DNA of 63,187 nucleotides from an uncultured Eubacteriales bacterium (GTDB taxonomy: Bacteria > Bacillota > Clostridia > Oscillospirales > Oscillospiraceae): contig URQY01000009.1 of NCBI GenBank assembly GCA_900550165.1, positions 1 to 63,187 on the forward strand. Direction: 5' to 3'. A program made the position numbers and the translations under genes. The notes under the pieces are model-generated. The model was not told the DNA's origin. It ran no database searches and was given only the letters and a program-made list of their open reading frames with translations. Every line of letters begins with the position of its first letter. Within the stretch, counting starts at the first letter, position 1. Below are positions 43,260-50,331 of this stretch, one piece after another.

Positions 43260-43889
43260 ATGAAAAAAGGACTTGCCGCGCTGCTGGCGCTCATGCTGGT
43301 GCTGAGTCTTGCGGGCTGCGGAAAGAAAGACGATCCGGGCGATACCGGCGAGGATGACGCCATCCCCGACGCGCCGATCACGCTTGAGACGCTGCACGTC
43401 GAATTTGTCAAGGGCGAGCGGGACGTGGATGACCTGCTCGCGCTCAAGGACATGCTGCCGCTGGTCGCTGCGCTCAGCGAAAGAAACGTCGAAGTCGGGA
43501 GCGCCGCCGTCACTTTCGGCACGAGCGCGGAGGCGACGGCGCAGGCGCTTGCGGACGGCAGCGTGGACGTCGCGTTTCTGCCGCTCACGGCCTGCTTTGA
43601 CCATGAGGATACGATCACCCTCGCGCTGGTGCAGGACGCGGACGACGGGACCGCCATCGAGGACCGCGAAGCTATCGCCGTCACGAAGAAGAACAAGACC
43701 GTCGCGACGGACGGCTTCCTTGCAGCGCTCCGCGGCGCGGTGGAGGATATGTGCGCGAGCGACGAGGGAAGCGCAGCGCTGAGCCTGTACCAGTACGGCG
43801 AAAAGCACGGCTATACGGCGGCGGACCTTGCCGATCTCGGCGAGGAACGCGCGGCATACGAAAAGGAACAGTCCGCCGCGGCGGACTGA
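43260..43889 (+). CDS. Small lipoprotein with PhnD-like solute-binding similarity
   Basis: A 209-residue lipoprotein. The signal peptide ends in the lipobox LAGCG. An acidic linker leads into a segment recalling phosphonate-type binding proteins (VTFGTSAEATAQALADGSVDVAFLPL). It is about 90 residues shorter than usual PhnD proteins and lacks transporter neighbours. It may be a divergent single-lobe form or a different family; ligand unknown. The ATG at 43260 follows AAAGGAG. Confidence 0.65.
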   Translation: MKKGLAALLALMLVLSLAGCGKKDDPGDTGEDDAIPDAPITLETLHVEFVKGERDVDDLLALKDMLPLVAALSERNVEVGSAAVTFGTSAEATAQALADGSVDVAFLPLTACFDHEDTITLALVQDADDGTAIEDREAIAVTKKNKTVATDGFLAALRGAVEDMCASDEGSAALSLYQYGEKHGYTAADLADLGEERAAYEKEQSAAAD

Positions 43890-43938
43890 TGCCATAAACA
43901 AAAAGCACGATACAGCAAAGCGAAAAGGAGAACGACAG

Positions 43939-45102
43939 ATGGACAACTTTTTCTACCACGTGCCCACGGATATTTACTTCGGCAAGGGCCAGATCGAGCA
44001 CCTCGGTGCGCGCATGGCGCAGCTGAGCAAAAATGTGCTGCTCGTCTACGGCGGCGGCAGCATCAAGCGCAGCGGGCTCTACGATCAGGTCATCGCGCAG
44101 CTCAAGGGTGCGGGGATCGAATATGTGGAGCTTTCCGGCGTGGAGCCGAATCCTCGCATCACGTCGGTGCGCCGCGGCGTGGAGCTCTGCCGCGAGCATG
44201 GGCTGACAGCGGTGCTGGCCGTCGGCGGCGGCAGCACGATCGACTGCGGCAAGATGGTCGCGGCGGGCGTGTGCTACGAGGGCGACGCTTGGGATCTGGT
44301 GCTCGACCGCAAGAAGCTTGTGGCGGCACTGCCCATTGCGGCGGTGCTGACGAACGCGGCCACCGGCTCGGAGATGGACGGCTTTGCCGTGATCTCGGAC
44401 ATGGAGAAAAACGAAAAGTGGGGCAGCGGCAACGACCACACCAAGCCTGTCTTCTCCATCCTGGACCCGACGTACAGTATGTCGCTGCCCGCGTATCAGA
44501 CGGCGAGCGGCGCATCGGATATCATGAGCCACACATTTGAAAATTATTTCAACCGCACGAAGGGCGCGTACCTCCAGTCCCGCCTTGCCGAGGGCGTGCT
44601 GAAGACCTGCATCCACTATACACCCATCGCGCTCGCCGAGCCGGACAACTACGAGGCGCGTGCAAACCTGATGTGGGCCTCGAGCCTTGCCATCAACGGC
44701 CTTTTGAGCTGCGGAGAGAGCACGGCCTGGTCGGTGCACGCCATCGAGCACGAGCTGAGTGCCTTCTACGATATCACGCATGGCGCGGGCCTTGCGCTGC
44801 TCACGCCCTATTGGATGGAGTATGTGCTGCACGAGGACAACGCGTGGAAGTTCGCCGAGTACGGCGTGAACGTATGGGGCATCGAGGAGCAGCGCGCACC
44901 GATGGAGATCGCACGCGCGGCCATCGGCAAAACGCGTGAGTTCTTCACCTCCATCGGGATGCCCGCGCACCTGCGCGAGCTGAACATCGACGACACGCAC
45001 TTTGACGTCATGGCCGAGAAAGCCGCGAACGGCGGCCTTGCGAACGGCTTTATGCCGCTTGCAAAGGAGGACGTGCTGAAGATCCTGCGCATGGCGCTGT
45101 AA
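43939..45102 (+). CDS. Iron-containing alcohol dehydrogenase (butanol dehydrogenase-like)
   Basis: A 387-residue group III dehydrogenase. The NAD(P) region has GGGSTIDCGKMVAAG, and metal ligands are in SDIMSHTFENYF and TAWSVHAIEHELSAFYD...HGAGLA. It resembles NADH/NADPH-dependent butanol dehydrogenases (BdhA/YugJ) that reduce aldehydes during fermentation. The ATG at 43939 follows AAAAGGAG. Possibly co-transcribed with the preceding lipoprotein (50-base gap). Confidence 0.92.
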   Translation: MDNFFYHVPTDIYFGKGQIEHLGARMAQLSKNVLLVYGGGSIKRSGLYDQVIAQLKGAGIEYVELSGVEPNPRITSVRRGVELCREHGLTAVLAVGGGSTIDCGKMVAAGVCYEGDAWDLVLDRKKLVAALPIAAVLTNAATGSEMDGFAVISDMEKNEKWGSGNDHTKPVFSILDPTYSMSLPAYQTASGASDIMSHTFENYFNRTKGAYLQSRLAEGVLKTCIHYTPIALAEPDNYEARANLMWASSLAINGLLSCGESTAWSVHAIEHELSAFYDITHGAGLALLTPYWMEYVLHEDNAWKFAEYGVNVWGIEEQRAPMEIARAAIGKTREFFTSIGMPAHLRELNIDDTHFDVMAEKAANGGLANGFMPLAKEDVLKILRMAL

Positions 45103-45104
45103 GC

Positions 45105-45300
45105 GCGTCAGGTACCGCCGCATTTGCCGCCCACCGGCGGCAAATGATCTTGATCGTTTTTTGGCGCGACACGCGCGTGCCAAAAAACTCTTCTCGCTCC
45201 GCGCGTGTCGCAGCTGCCAACGGCAGCAAGGCACGAAGCGGAGTGCGATCTCGCTCAAAAAAGAGAGGCTGTCCGAATGGACAGCCTCTCTTTTTTGAAG
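45105..45300 (-). repeat. Structured intergenic repeat, copy D, downstream of glyA
   Basis: In minus sense it begins 6 bases after the glyA stop with H1, a terminator-like hairpin (arms about 45256-45272 and 45279-45298, ending CTTTTTTGAG). A helix based on CTCCGC/GCGGAG with the conserved strands GTGCCTTG and GCGACACGC follows. H3 is GTTTTTTGGC with GCCAAAAAAC. The linker GATCAAGATC and H4, a perfect 10-bp ATTTGCCGCC hairpin (45122-45131 with 45136-45145), complete it. The T-rich H1 probably terminates glyA transcription. Confidence 0.75.
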
Positions 45301-45305
45301 TTGTT

Positions 45306-46595
45306 TTATTCGTAGATGGGGAACTTCTGGGTCAGGGCGACGACGGCGTCCTGAGCTTCCTTCTTGTTGCCCTCAAAGTCGCGGGCGACCATACCCATGA
45401 TCTTCGCGATCTGCTTCATTTCCTCTTCCTTCAGGCCGCGGGTGGTGGCAGCGGGGGTGCCGACGCGGATACCGGAGGTGACGAACGGCTTCTCGGGGTC
45501 GTTGGGGATGGAGTTCTTGTTGACGGTGATGAAGCACTCGTCCAGACGGTGCTCGATCTCCTTACCGGTGATGTTGAAGTTGCGGACGTCGACGAGCATC
45601 AGGTGGTTGTCGGTGCCGTTGGAGACCAGGCGGAAGCCTTCGGCCTTCAGACCCTCAGCGAGGACGGCGGCATTCTTGACGACCTGCTCGCCGTAGGCCT
45701 TGAACTCGGGCTTGAGCGCCTCGCCGAAGCAGATGGCCTTGGCAGCGATGATGTGCTCGAGCGGGCCGCCCTGGGTGCCGGGGAACACGGCGGAGTCGAT
45801 CTTCTTGGCGAGGGTGATGGTCTCCATCTCGCCGGTCTCGATGTTCTTCTTGGTGATCTCGTTCTTGCAGAGGATCATGCCGCCGCGGGGACCGCGCAGG
45901 GTCTTGTGGGTGGTGGTGGTGACAACGTCGGCATAGGGCACGGGATTCTGGTGCACGCCGGCAGCGACGAGGCCCGCGATGTGCGCCATATCGACCATGA
46001 GATAAGCGCCGACGGAATCGGCAATCTCACGGAACTTGGCGAAGTCGATCTTGCGGGGATAGGCAGAGGCGCCGGCCAGGATCATCTTGGGCTTGCACTC
46101 CTGCGCGATGCGGTAGATCTCATCATAGTCGAGCTGCTCGGTCTCGTCGTTGAGGGAGTAGGGGACCTGATGGAAGTACTGACCGGAGATGTTGACCGGG
46201 CTGCCGTGGGACAGGTGGCCGCCGTGGGCGAGATTCATGCCCATGTAGGTGTCGCCGGGCTGGAGCATAGCCTTGAACGCGGCGAGGTTGGCGGAAGCGC
46301 CGGAGTGGGGCTGAACGTTGGCGTGCTCGGCGCCGAAGAGCTTGCAGGCGCGCTGACGGGCGATCTCCTCGGTTTCGTCGACGCAGTAGCAGCCGCCGTA
46401 GTAACGCTTGCCGGGATAGCCCTCGGCGTACTTGTTGGTCAGGCAGGTGCCCATCGCCATCATGACGGCGGGGGAGACGATGTTTTCGGAAGCGATCAGC
46501 TCGATGTTGCGCTGCTGACGATGATATTCCTTCTCAATGGTGGCGCCGACTTCGGGGTCATACTGGGACAGGAATTCCATGGTTTCTTTGATCAT
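45306..46595 (-). CDS. glyA: Serine hydroxymethyltransferase
   Basis: A 429-residue PLP enzyme interconverting serine and glycine with THF/methylene-THF. It has IELIASENIVSPAVMMAMG, YAEGYPGKRYYGGC, the PLP-lysine segment VVTTTTHKTLRGPRGGMIL and VTSGIRVGTPAATTRG. The ATG at 46595 follows TAGGAGG. It shares substrate and cofactor with the glycine cleavage operon and folate genes of this window. Confidence 0.98.
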   Translation of the reverse strand: MIKETMEFLSQYDPEVGATIEKEYHRQQRNIELIASENIVSPAVMMAMGTCLTNKYAEGYPGKRYYGGCYCVDETEEIARQRACKLFGAEHANVQPHSGASANLAAFKAMLQPGDTYMGMNLAHGGHLSHGSPVNISGQYFHQVPYSLNDETEQLDYDEIYRIAQECKPKMILAGASAYPRKIDFAKFREIADSVGAYLMVDMAHIAGLVAAGVHQNPVPYADVVTTTTHKTLRGPRGGMILCKNEITKKNIETGEMETITLAKKIDSAVFPGTQGGPLEHIIAAKAICFGEALKPEFKAYGEQVVKNAAVLAEGLKAEGFRLVSNGTDNHLMLVDVRNFNITGKEIEHRLDECFITVNKNSIPNDPEKPFVTSGIRVGTPAATTRGLKEEEMKQIAKIMGMVARDFEGNKKEAQDAVVALTQKFPIYE

Positions 46596-46710
46596 GGTGC
46601 GGTATCCTCCTAAGTATTTAGATGTATCTACCGTTGGCGAGCCTGCGGAGCGCAGGTTCCACGCGGTGCTCTCTACCCCTTAGAATAGCAAAAAAGAGTT
46701 GGTGCGTCAA
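46596..46710 (-). promoter_or_regulatory. glyA promoter and hairpin-rich 5' UTR
   Basis: In minus sense TTGACG (46710-46705) and TATTCT (46687-46682) are 17 bases apart. The ~85-base leader has a perfect CCTGCG-CTC-CGCAGG hairpin and a small TAGAT/ATCTA hairpin shortly ahead of the ribosome-binding site. I do not recognise a known riboswitch class in it. Confidence 0.6.
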
Positions 46711-46803
46711 GAATAAGTGACCAATGCGGAAGGTGATTTTATTCAGAAAAAATGATGAATCGCCTAAAAAAGGCAAAAGTGCGCAAAGAGAGACGGAAAA
46801 TGA

Positions 46804-46832
46804 TTGACAAGTGCTGTGCGGTCTGCTATGTT
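46804..46832 (+). promoter_or_regulatory. Promoter of the folT transcript
   Basis: TTGACA (46804) and TATGTT (46827) are 17 bases apart, ahead of the THF riboswitch. Confidence 0.75.
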
Positions 46833-46863
46833 GAGCGTGCAGCCAAGAGAGAAAGGGCTGCAC

Positions 46864-47052
46864 CGGCAGAGTAGGAAGCCATGTGTTTACGCGAAGAGCG
46901 AACAGTGCCGCTGGGATGGGAAGTTGCCCACGGACGAAAAACCCATGGTTTGCAGTATGGCTTCCGCATCCGCTTGCCACTCAGACGAGAGCATTGTGAG
47001 GCCTCTCCTCCGTGTGGTTCCTGCCATCCGGAGGGAGAGGTGTTTTCTTTTT
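46864..47052 (+). promoter_or_regulatory. Tetrahydrofolate (THF-I) riboswitch with terminator
   Basis: The aptamer (46864-46979) shows the class hallmarks: GGCAGAGTAG at the 5' side, CTGGGATGGGAAGTTGCCC followed by ACGGACGAAAA in the middle, and CCGCATCCGCTTGCC at the 3' side. The expression platform is a stem of CCTCTCCTCCG (47002-47012) with CGGAGGGAGAGG (47029-47040) and a T-rich tract (47041-47052). Folate binding should favour termination, reducing transporter expression. Confidence 0.92.
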
Positions 47053-47124
47053 CCCGGATCAAGCCGTTCCGCACGGCGCACCGCCGAGGCGGAGCATATG
47101 ATTTTTGAAAAGGAGGTCCTCACA

Positions 47125-47763
47125 ATGTCCCTTCAGATCGAAGCGCTTTCCCCCATCATGTGGACGATCATCATCGCGGTCGCCCTCATCCTCATCGCCG
47201 CCGTCATCTTCACATGGAAGTCCTCGACGATGTCCACGCGCAAGCTCGTCACCATCGCGATGCTCACGGCGGTCTACGTTGTGCTGAATTTTGCCGGCAC
47301 GGTGCGGCTCGGCTGGATCAACATCTCCGTTGCGTCGCTCCCCGTCATCGTGGGCGCGATGCTCTATGGTCCGCTCGGCGGCCTGCTGGTGGGTCTTCTC
47401 GGTGCGTTTATGGGCCAGCTGCTTACCTACGGTGTGACCGCGACCACCATCCTGTGGATCCTGCCGCAGGCGGCACGCGGCCTGCTCGTCGGCCTCTACG
47501 CCAAGCACTGCGGCTACAGCTTCAGCCGCGGACAGCTTACCGCGGCGCTGATCGGGACGGCGCTGGTCGTGACCGCGCTCAACACGGGAGCGATGTATAT
47601 CGACAGCGTGATCTATAACTATTACAGCTACGCCTATGTCTTCGGCGGCCTGGTGGTGCGCGTCATCTCGGGCGCTGCAACGGCGGTGCTGATGGTCTTC
47701 GTGGCCCCTCCGGTCGTGGATCTGCTCAACCGCTCGCTCGACACCGTGCGCACGGCACAGTAA
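47125..47763 (+). CDS. folT: Folate ECF transporter S component
   Basis: A 212-residue membrane protein with about six helices. It has the ECF S-component hallmarks MSTRKLVTIAMLTAVYVVLN and VGAMLYGPLGGLLVGLLGA. Folate specificity is inferred chiefly from the THF riboswitch immediately upstream. It needs an ECF energising module encoded elsewhere. The ATG at 47125 follows AAAGGAGG. Its N-terminus has an extra ~25-residue helix before the conserved start, which is somewhat unusual. Confidence 0.9.
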   Translation: MSLQIEALSPIMWTIIIAVALILIAAVIFTWKSSTMSTRKLVTIAMLTAVYVVLNFAGTVRLGWINISVASLPVIVGAMLYGPLGGLLVGLLGAFMGQLLTYGVTATTILWILPQAARGLLVGLYAKHCGYSFSRGQLTAALIGTALVVTALNTGAMYIDSVIYNYYSYAYVFGGLVVRVISGAATAVLMVFVAPPVVDLLNRSLDTVRTAQ

Positions 47764-47772
47764 AAAAATATT

Positions 47773-48146
47773 CAAAAAAGAGGGACGTAGTTGAAAACTG
47801 CGTCCCTCTTTTTGAGATCATCGAAGAAGTGGCGCAGCCACTTCTTCGAGAAGGATTCGCTGCGTTTTGTGCCTCGCGAGGCTCGACACGCACTCCGCGC
47901 AAAGAGTAAATCCCGACGCGCATGGAAATCGGAGAAGCGCCGCCGGTGGCGGATAAAGCGAGCCGGTTTCGAGGAAGCGGCACGATTGGCGCGCCCGAAG
48001 GGGGCGGGAATCGTAATGCCGCGACGGTGACGCGGCGATTTACGGATCAAAATCATTTCGCGTCTGCGGACGCCTGGGCAGCCGTTAGCAGCTTTGCTGC
48101 TTTACGGATGCCGCGTACCCCTTGCGGGTAAAAAGTCTGCGACGCG
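47773..48146 (+). repeat. Structured intergenic repeat, copy B (largest)
   Basis: In plus sense a terminator hairpin (AAAAAGAGGGACG..CGTCCCTCTTTTTGAG, 47773-47814) is followed by H1 (47821-47833 with 47837-47849). The block TTCGCTGCGTTTTGTGCCTC and CGACACGCACTCCGCGC comes next. H3 is replaced by a ~140-base branched insert closed by TAAATC and GATTTA (about 47907-48043). The linker GATCAAAATCATTT and an H4-like GCGTCTGCGGACGC hairpin follow. The tail shares GCGTACCCCTTGCGGGTAAA with copy C and ends GTCTGCGACGC as in copy E. It lies just after folT. No coding capacity. Confidence 0.74.
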
Positions 48147-48148
48147 TT

Positions 48149-49300
48149 TTATTGCCGCTCGTTTTCGACCAGCGAGAGTAGGGTTTGCTCGAAGCTGTAT
48201 TGGTCGCGGAGGCGGCGGGATTCGGCGAGCTTTTTTGTGCCGCGTCTGCCGGTGCGATGGCAGCGGAGCATCAGATTTTTCGGCGAGTGGGCGAAGTCGA
48301 TGAACTCGATCACATCGACATCATAGCCCTCGTCCTCTAAAACGGCGGCGCGGATGGCATCGGTCAGCAGCGCGGAAAAGCGCTCCTGAAACAGCCCGTG
48401 GGAGAGGAGAATGTCAAAATCGCCGCCCTTTTGAATGGTTTTGTTGACCTCATGCTGGCAGCAGGGGACGGAGAAGATGTGCTCCACGCCGCGCGAGACG
48501 GCGTAGTGCAGGGCGTAGTCGGTCGCGGTGTCACAGGCGTGGAGGGTGACGAGCATATCGATGTGCTCATCGTAGAGCACGTCGCGCGTCACGTCGGCGA
48601 CGACGAAGTGAAGGTCCGTGTAGCCGTAGCGCGCGGCGACCTCGTTGCAGTGCGCAACAACGTCCTCCTTGAGGTCGTAGCCGATGATCTTCGCGCGCAC
48701 GCCGCGCTTGACGGCGAAATAGTAGTAGAGCACGAACGTGAGGTACGATTTGCCGCAGCCAAAGTCGAGAATGGTGATCTCGTCGCGCCCGTAGGAGCGG
48801 AAGGCGTCATCCACAAGCTCAATGAAGCGGTTGATCTGCTTGTATTTGTCGTACTTTGCTTTGACGATCTTGAACTCGGGCGTGAAGACGCCGAGATCGA
48901 CGAGGGCAGGGATGTTCTCGCCCTCCTGCAAAATATATTCCTTCTTGCGGTTGTGCGAGGCGGTCACGGCGGCGCGGGATGCGCCGGACTTGGCGGTGCA
49001 TTTGTACGCGCCGTTCGCCTTGCGGACGTACTGGCGCGTTTCGCTCTCGGTGCAGAGCGTGACGGAGCGGAACAGGCCGTCGAGCTCCTGCTCGAAGGTC
49101 TCGAGCAGCGCGCCGCGCGCGACATTGCGGTGCGAGACCTTCTGCCCCTGCTGGTATTCAAGCTGAAAGAAGGCCTTGCCGCGCAGGGCGAGCGGCCGCA
49201 CGGTGACGCGCGAGTGGCCGACGCGCGCGACCGGCTCTGCGAGGACGAGCTTGGTGAGTGTGCCGAGGCGCTCGGCAAGGTCGCTTAGAACGATGCTCAT
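48149..49300 (-). CDS. Class I SAM-dependent methyltransferase, Methyltransf_32-like
   Basis: A 383-residue protein. The N-terminal ~150 residues are unassigned, with a conserved Arg/Lys-rich stretch. A Rossmann methyltransferase follows, with motif I ILDFGCGKSYLTFVLYYYF, motif II AKIIGYDLKEDVV, and SVPCCQHEVNKTI, which recalls a PCCQH signature of this family. A nucleic-acid or protein substrate is possible. It overlaps rsmI by 4 bases, so both may act in translation-related modification. Confidence 0.85.
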   Translation of the reverse strand: MSIVLSDLAERLGTLTKLVLAEPVARVGHSRVTVRPLALRGKAFFQLEYQQGQKVSHRNVARGALLETFEQELDGLFRSVTLCTESETRQYVRKANGAYKCTAKSGASRAAVTASHNRKKEYILQEGENIPALVDLGVFTPEFKIVKAKYDKYKQINRFIELVDDAFRSYGRDEITILDFGCGKSYLTFVLYYYFAVKRGVRAKIIGYDLKEDVVAHCNEVAARYGYTDLHFVVADVTRDVLYDEHIDMLVTLHACDTATDYALHYAVSRGVEHIFSVPCCQHEVNKTIQKGGDFDILLSHGLFQERFSALLTDAIRAAVLEDEGYDVDVIEFIDFAHSPKNLMLRCHRTGRRGTKKLAESRRLRDQYSFEQTLLSLVENERQ

Positions 49301-50181
49301 GCGCCGAACCTCTCTTTGAGCGCAAGGTGCGCGGCGTACAGCTCGTTTTTGCTGTAGGTGTTGTTCTCGTCCTTCAAAAGCAGCTTGATCGCGTCCTTGG
49401 CGGTGCAGTCATGCTGCACCATGCAGTCGACGAGCAGCGCCTCAGGCGAGGTGATGTGCTCGACCTCGCGCAGGCGGTAGTCATCGCAGACCTCGACGAT
49501 GAGGGCGTATTCACCCTTTTCGTAGGTCTCCTTCGCGATGAGCTGATCCTTGACCTCCTCGGGCGTGCCGCGGAAGGTCATCTCGTGGAGCTTCGTCATG
49601 TCGTTGCAGAGGCAGAGACGAAGCTGCGCGCCCTCCTCGATGAAGAAGTCGATGACGCTCATGATGCGCTTGGGGGACTCGTAAAAGGCGTAGGTCGCGG
49701 TGTCGCCCTTGCGCATCATCATGAGAACGCGGCGGCGGTCGGCCGTCTCGCGCGGGAAAAAGCCATAGAAGAAAAAGCTCGAGAGGTCAAAGCCGGAGAT
49801 CGAGAGCGCGTTGACCGCCGCGCAGCAGCCGGGGATACCGACGACGCGGATACCGTTTTCGACCGCCGCGCGGATGAGTTCGTTGCCGGGGTCGGAGATG
49901 CAGGGCGTGCCCGCGTCGGTGATGACGGCAATATCCTTGCCGGAGGCAAGCTGCTCGATGAACCACTTGGCCTTGCCGTATTCGTTGAACTTGTGGTTGG
50001 CGCTCAGGCTGTTGCCGCGGATGCCGAGCTTGTTGAGCAGCACCACGCTGCGGCGGGTGTCCTCGGCGGCGATGATGTCGGCGCTCGACAAGATCTCGCG
50101 CCCGCGCTCGGACATATCGCGCGAGTTGCCGATGGGCGTTGCGACGATATATAGGGTGCCGGTGGTTTTCTGCTCGTCCAT
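49297..50181 (-). CDS. rsmI: 16S rRNA (cytidine(1402)-2'-O)-methyltransferase
   Basis: A 294-residue tetrapyrrole-methylase-fold enzyme that 2'-O-methylates C1402 in the ribosomal P site. It shows GTLYIVATPIGNSRDMSERG, EDTRRSVVLLNKLGI and ITDAGTPCISDPG, characteristic of RsmI. The ATG at 50181 follows GGAGG. First gene of the two-gene unit. Confidence 0.97.
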   Translation of the reverse strand: MDEQKTTGTLYIVATPIGNSRDMSERGREILSSADIIAAEDTRRSVVLLNKLGIRGNSLSANHKFNEYGKAKWFIEQLASGKDIAVITDAGTPCISDPGNELIRAAVENGIRVVGIPGCCAAVNALSISGFDLSSFFFYGFFPRETADRRRVLMMMRKGDTATYAFYESPKRIMSVIDFFIEEGAQLRLCLCNDMTKLHEMTFRGTPEEVKDQLIAKETYEKGEYALIVEVCDDYRLREVEHITSPEALLVDCMVQHDCTAKDAIKLLLKDENNTYSKNELYAAHLALKERFGA

Positions 50182-50217
50182 AATATCCTCCAGAAGTAAA
50201 AATTTCTATTATCCGGT

Positions 50218-50246
50218 AGTATAGCCTATTTTTGCGCTCTTGGCAA
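50218..50246 (-). promoter_or_regulatory. rsmI promoter
   Basis: In minus sense TTGCCA (50246-50241) and TATACT (50223-50218) are 17 bases apart. Confidence 0.7.
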
Positions 50247-50272
50247 GGCGGGAGAAACGGCGGGATTTGCGA

Positions 50273-50300
50273 TTGCTTTTTGCCTCCGGTACGCTATAAT
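50273..50300 (+). promoter_or_regulatory. Promoter of the S41 peptidase unit
   Basis: TTGCTT (50273) and a perfect TATAAT (50295) are 16 bases apart, 31 bases before the ATG. Confidence 0.7.
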
Positions 50301-50331
50301 GGAGAAAACTGCCGAAAAGGAGAAGCAAGGC

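Noticed and set aside
46596..46680. glyA leader as a glycine, THF or ZTP riboswitch
   Set aside because: The conserved core sequences of these classes are absent. It is left as an unassigned leader.
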